DNA from: Ectocarpus siliculosus
Lineage: Eukaryota; Sar; Phaeophyceae; Ectocarpales; Ectocarpaceae
DNA length: 64,000 bases
NCBI GenBank assembly: GCA_000310025.1
Contig: FN648654.1
Coordinates: forward strand, 26,827 to 90,826
Reading direction: 5' to 3'
Shown: piece by piece, positions 63,601 to 64,000 of the stretch
Numbering within the stretch: position 1 is the stretch's first letter
How the letters are laid out: every line of letters begins with the position of its first letter
Made by a program: the position numbers and the translations under genes
Notes under the pieces: model-generated
What the model saw: only the letters and a program-made list of their open reading frames with translations
What the model was told of the DNA's origin: nothing
The model's database searches: none

Positions 63601-63861
63601 GGCATAGGTCCGAAACGTTTCCGTGAAAGTTTCATGTCGGTGTTGCACCAGAGATCTTCTCTGTTTCCTGTACCCGTCTTCCATATCGACTTCCTGGATA
63701 GAACAATGAAGGGGCTGTACCTGCTTGCCGTCGATATCCTGCCGCATCTCCATGATTTTATCGGTCGTCTTGGCTATTCGTTCCCCCAGTTTGTCTGCTG
63801 CTTTGACGGCCTTCGAGAACTTGGACTCGTCGGCTCCGGCTCCTTCTTCCAAGGGAGTTCC
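51692..63861 (-). CDS. OSCA/CSC1/TMEM63-like multi-pass channel protein, 5' partial
   Basis: Exons in phase: 63861-63721, 63133-63002, 62637-62437, 61426-61254, 60913-60724, 60069-59998, 59552-59406, 59035-58907, 58348-58260, 57442-57334, 56834-56658, 55515-55354, 54828-54626, 54520-54385, 53544-53404, 52964-52860, 52429-52265 and about 51810-51692 (stop TAA). Another exon near 63568-63480 is likely. Order of features: cytosolic coiled coil; GAFIVFNHPLS; KAPEPDNIIWENLEFSKFK, the strong OSCA/TMEM63 signature before a membrane helix; an extracellular Cys-rich loop (seven Cys at 60913-60724) with an NYT glycosylation site; several helices (FKTQFINTGLLFLLVYG, GPHVGPLIECFF); FVGPVFDF; YWVDKAMLLRYYRRPP; WALLLHLCFTCWF; a last helix; and an acidic tail with two NPF motifs. 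OSCA/TMEM63 proteins are mechanosensitive, osmosensitive cation channels or scramblases. The long tail and the YWVDK type resemble protist members, so the exact activity is open. Two introns seem to use GC donors (54385, 53404). Confidence 0.8.
52990..53178 (+). repeat. ACA/ACG-rich degenerate trinucleotide tract
   Basis: About 190 bases of AAC, ACG, ACA and GAC triplets, lying in the intron between exons 53544-53404 and 52964-52860 of the OSCA-like gene. Frames through it are low-complexity (Asn/Asp or Thr runs) and are not taken as coding. Confidence 0.85.
54175..54249. repeat. 75-base imperfect inverted repeat (hairpin)
   Basis: CACTTCCG (54175-54182) pairs with CGGAAGTG (54242-54249). 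Inside, GGCT pairs with AGCC, and TGCGATAG (54198-54205) pairs with CTATCGCA (54212-54219) around a six-base loop. It lies in an intron of the OSCA-like gene. Confidence 0.8.
55673..56643. repeat. interleaved A-B-A-B direct repeats in an intron
   Basis: Block A (TTCTCCG, GGATCACTT, GAAAGTATT, GTTTGGATGAGG in order) is at 55673-55750 and 56046-56118. Block B (CCCCCTTTACGACG to CTGAGGTCTCCCCGATATTA, about 160 bases) is at 55884-56042 and 56484-56643. Both copies of B contain a GGATCCG..CCGGATCC palindrome. All lie in the intron between 56658 and 55515. The second B copy ends about 15 bases from the donor of exon 56834-56658. Confidence 0.85.
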
Positions 63862-64000
63862 CTTTGGAAATGAATCGACATATAACAACGAGGTGGGGGA
63901 GAGAAGACTGAGACTTAAATGTCTCGCGCCGTCGTGCCTCGTGTTGCACTGCAACATTGCGACAATGTGCCAAACCCCACCTGAGATCGAGTTCTTGACA

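Noticed and set aside
1-64000. Bacterial-type systems (defence island, prophage, CRISPR, operon)
   Set aside because: Spliced genes, a pol III tRNA gene and a LINE show a eukaryotic nuclear origin; no such system was seen.

Overview
The window is nuclear DNA of a multicellular-type eukaryote. Coding exons are short (30 to about 600 bases), separated by introns of a few hundred bases to more than 1 kb, with GT-AG borders and some apparent GC-AG borders. The gene content (plant/alga-type SpoU methyltransferase, anoctamin, OSCA/TMEM63-like channel), long C and G tracts, microsatellites and a LINE remnant suggest a stramenopile, most likely a brown alga of the Ectocarpus type. That assignment is an inference. 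There is no operon structure, CRISPR array or bacterial signal. Genes were rebuilt by hand from exon phase, splice borders and family motifs.

Layout. 0-2.1 kb: 5' part of a secreted cysteine-rich protein gene (minus). 2.1-5.7 kb: intergenic, with a local duplication and a dispersed repeat. 5.7-8.9 kb: WW-domain protein (minus). 10.5-17.0 kb: a plus-strand gene of unknown function whose first visible intron carries a degraded LINE, with a second LINE 3' end 3 kb further on. 17.5-22.2 kb (perhaps to 23.3): SpoU-family RNA ribose methyltransferase (minus) with a 30-base microexon. 24.4 kb: tRNA-Pro(CGG). 25.6-27.7 kb: coiled-coil plus C2-like exons (minus). 28.5-42 kb: a 21-exon anoctamin/TMEM16 gene (minus). 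46.1-49.6 kb: inositol monophosphatase (plus). 51.7-63.9 kb: a second large membrane protein of the OSCA/CSC1/TMEM63 type (minus), 5' end outside the window.

The right half is therefore rich in genes linked to calcium, lipids and inositol phosphate: anoctamin, C2 domain, inositol monophosphatase and OSCA-like channel. Anoctamins and OSCA/TMEM63 proteins belong to one structural superfamily and lie here on the same strand about 10 kb apart. The C2 exons may be the 3' end of the anoctamin gene rather than a separate gene: the phases agree, a GC splice donor overlaps the apparent anoctamin stop, and under 800 bases are left for an independent 5' end. An anoctamin-coiled coil-C2 fusion is the most interesting hypothesis in the window.

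Limits: first exons, promoters and UTRs could not be placed. The plus-strand gene at 10.5-17 kb and the low-complexity exons are tentative.
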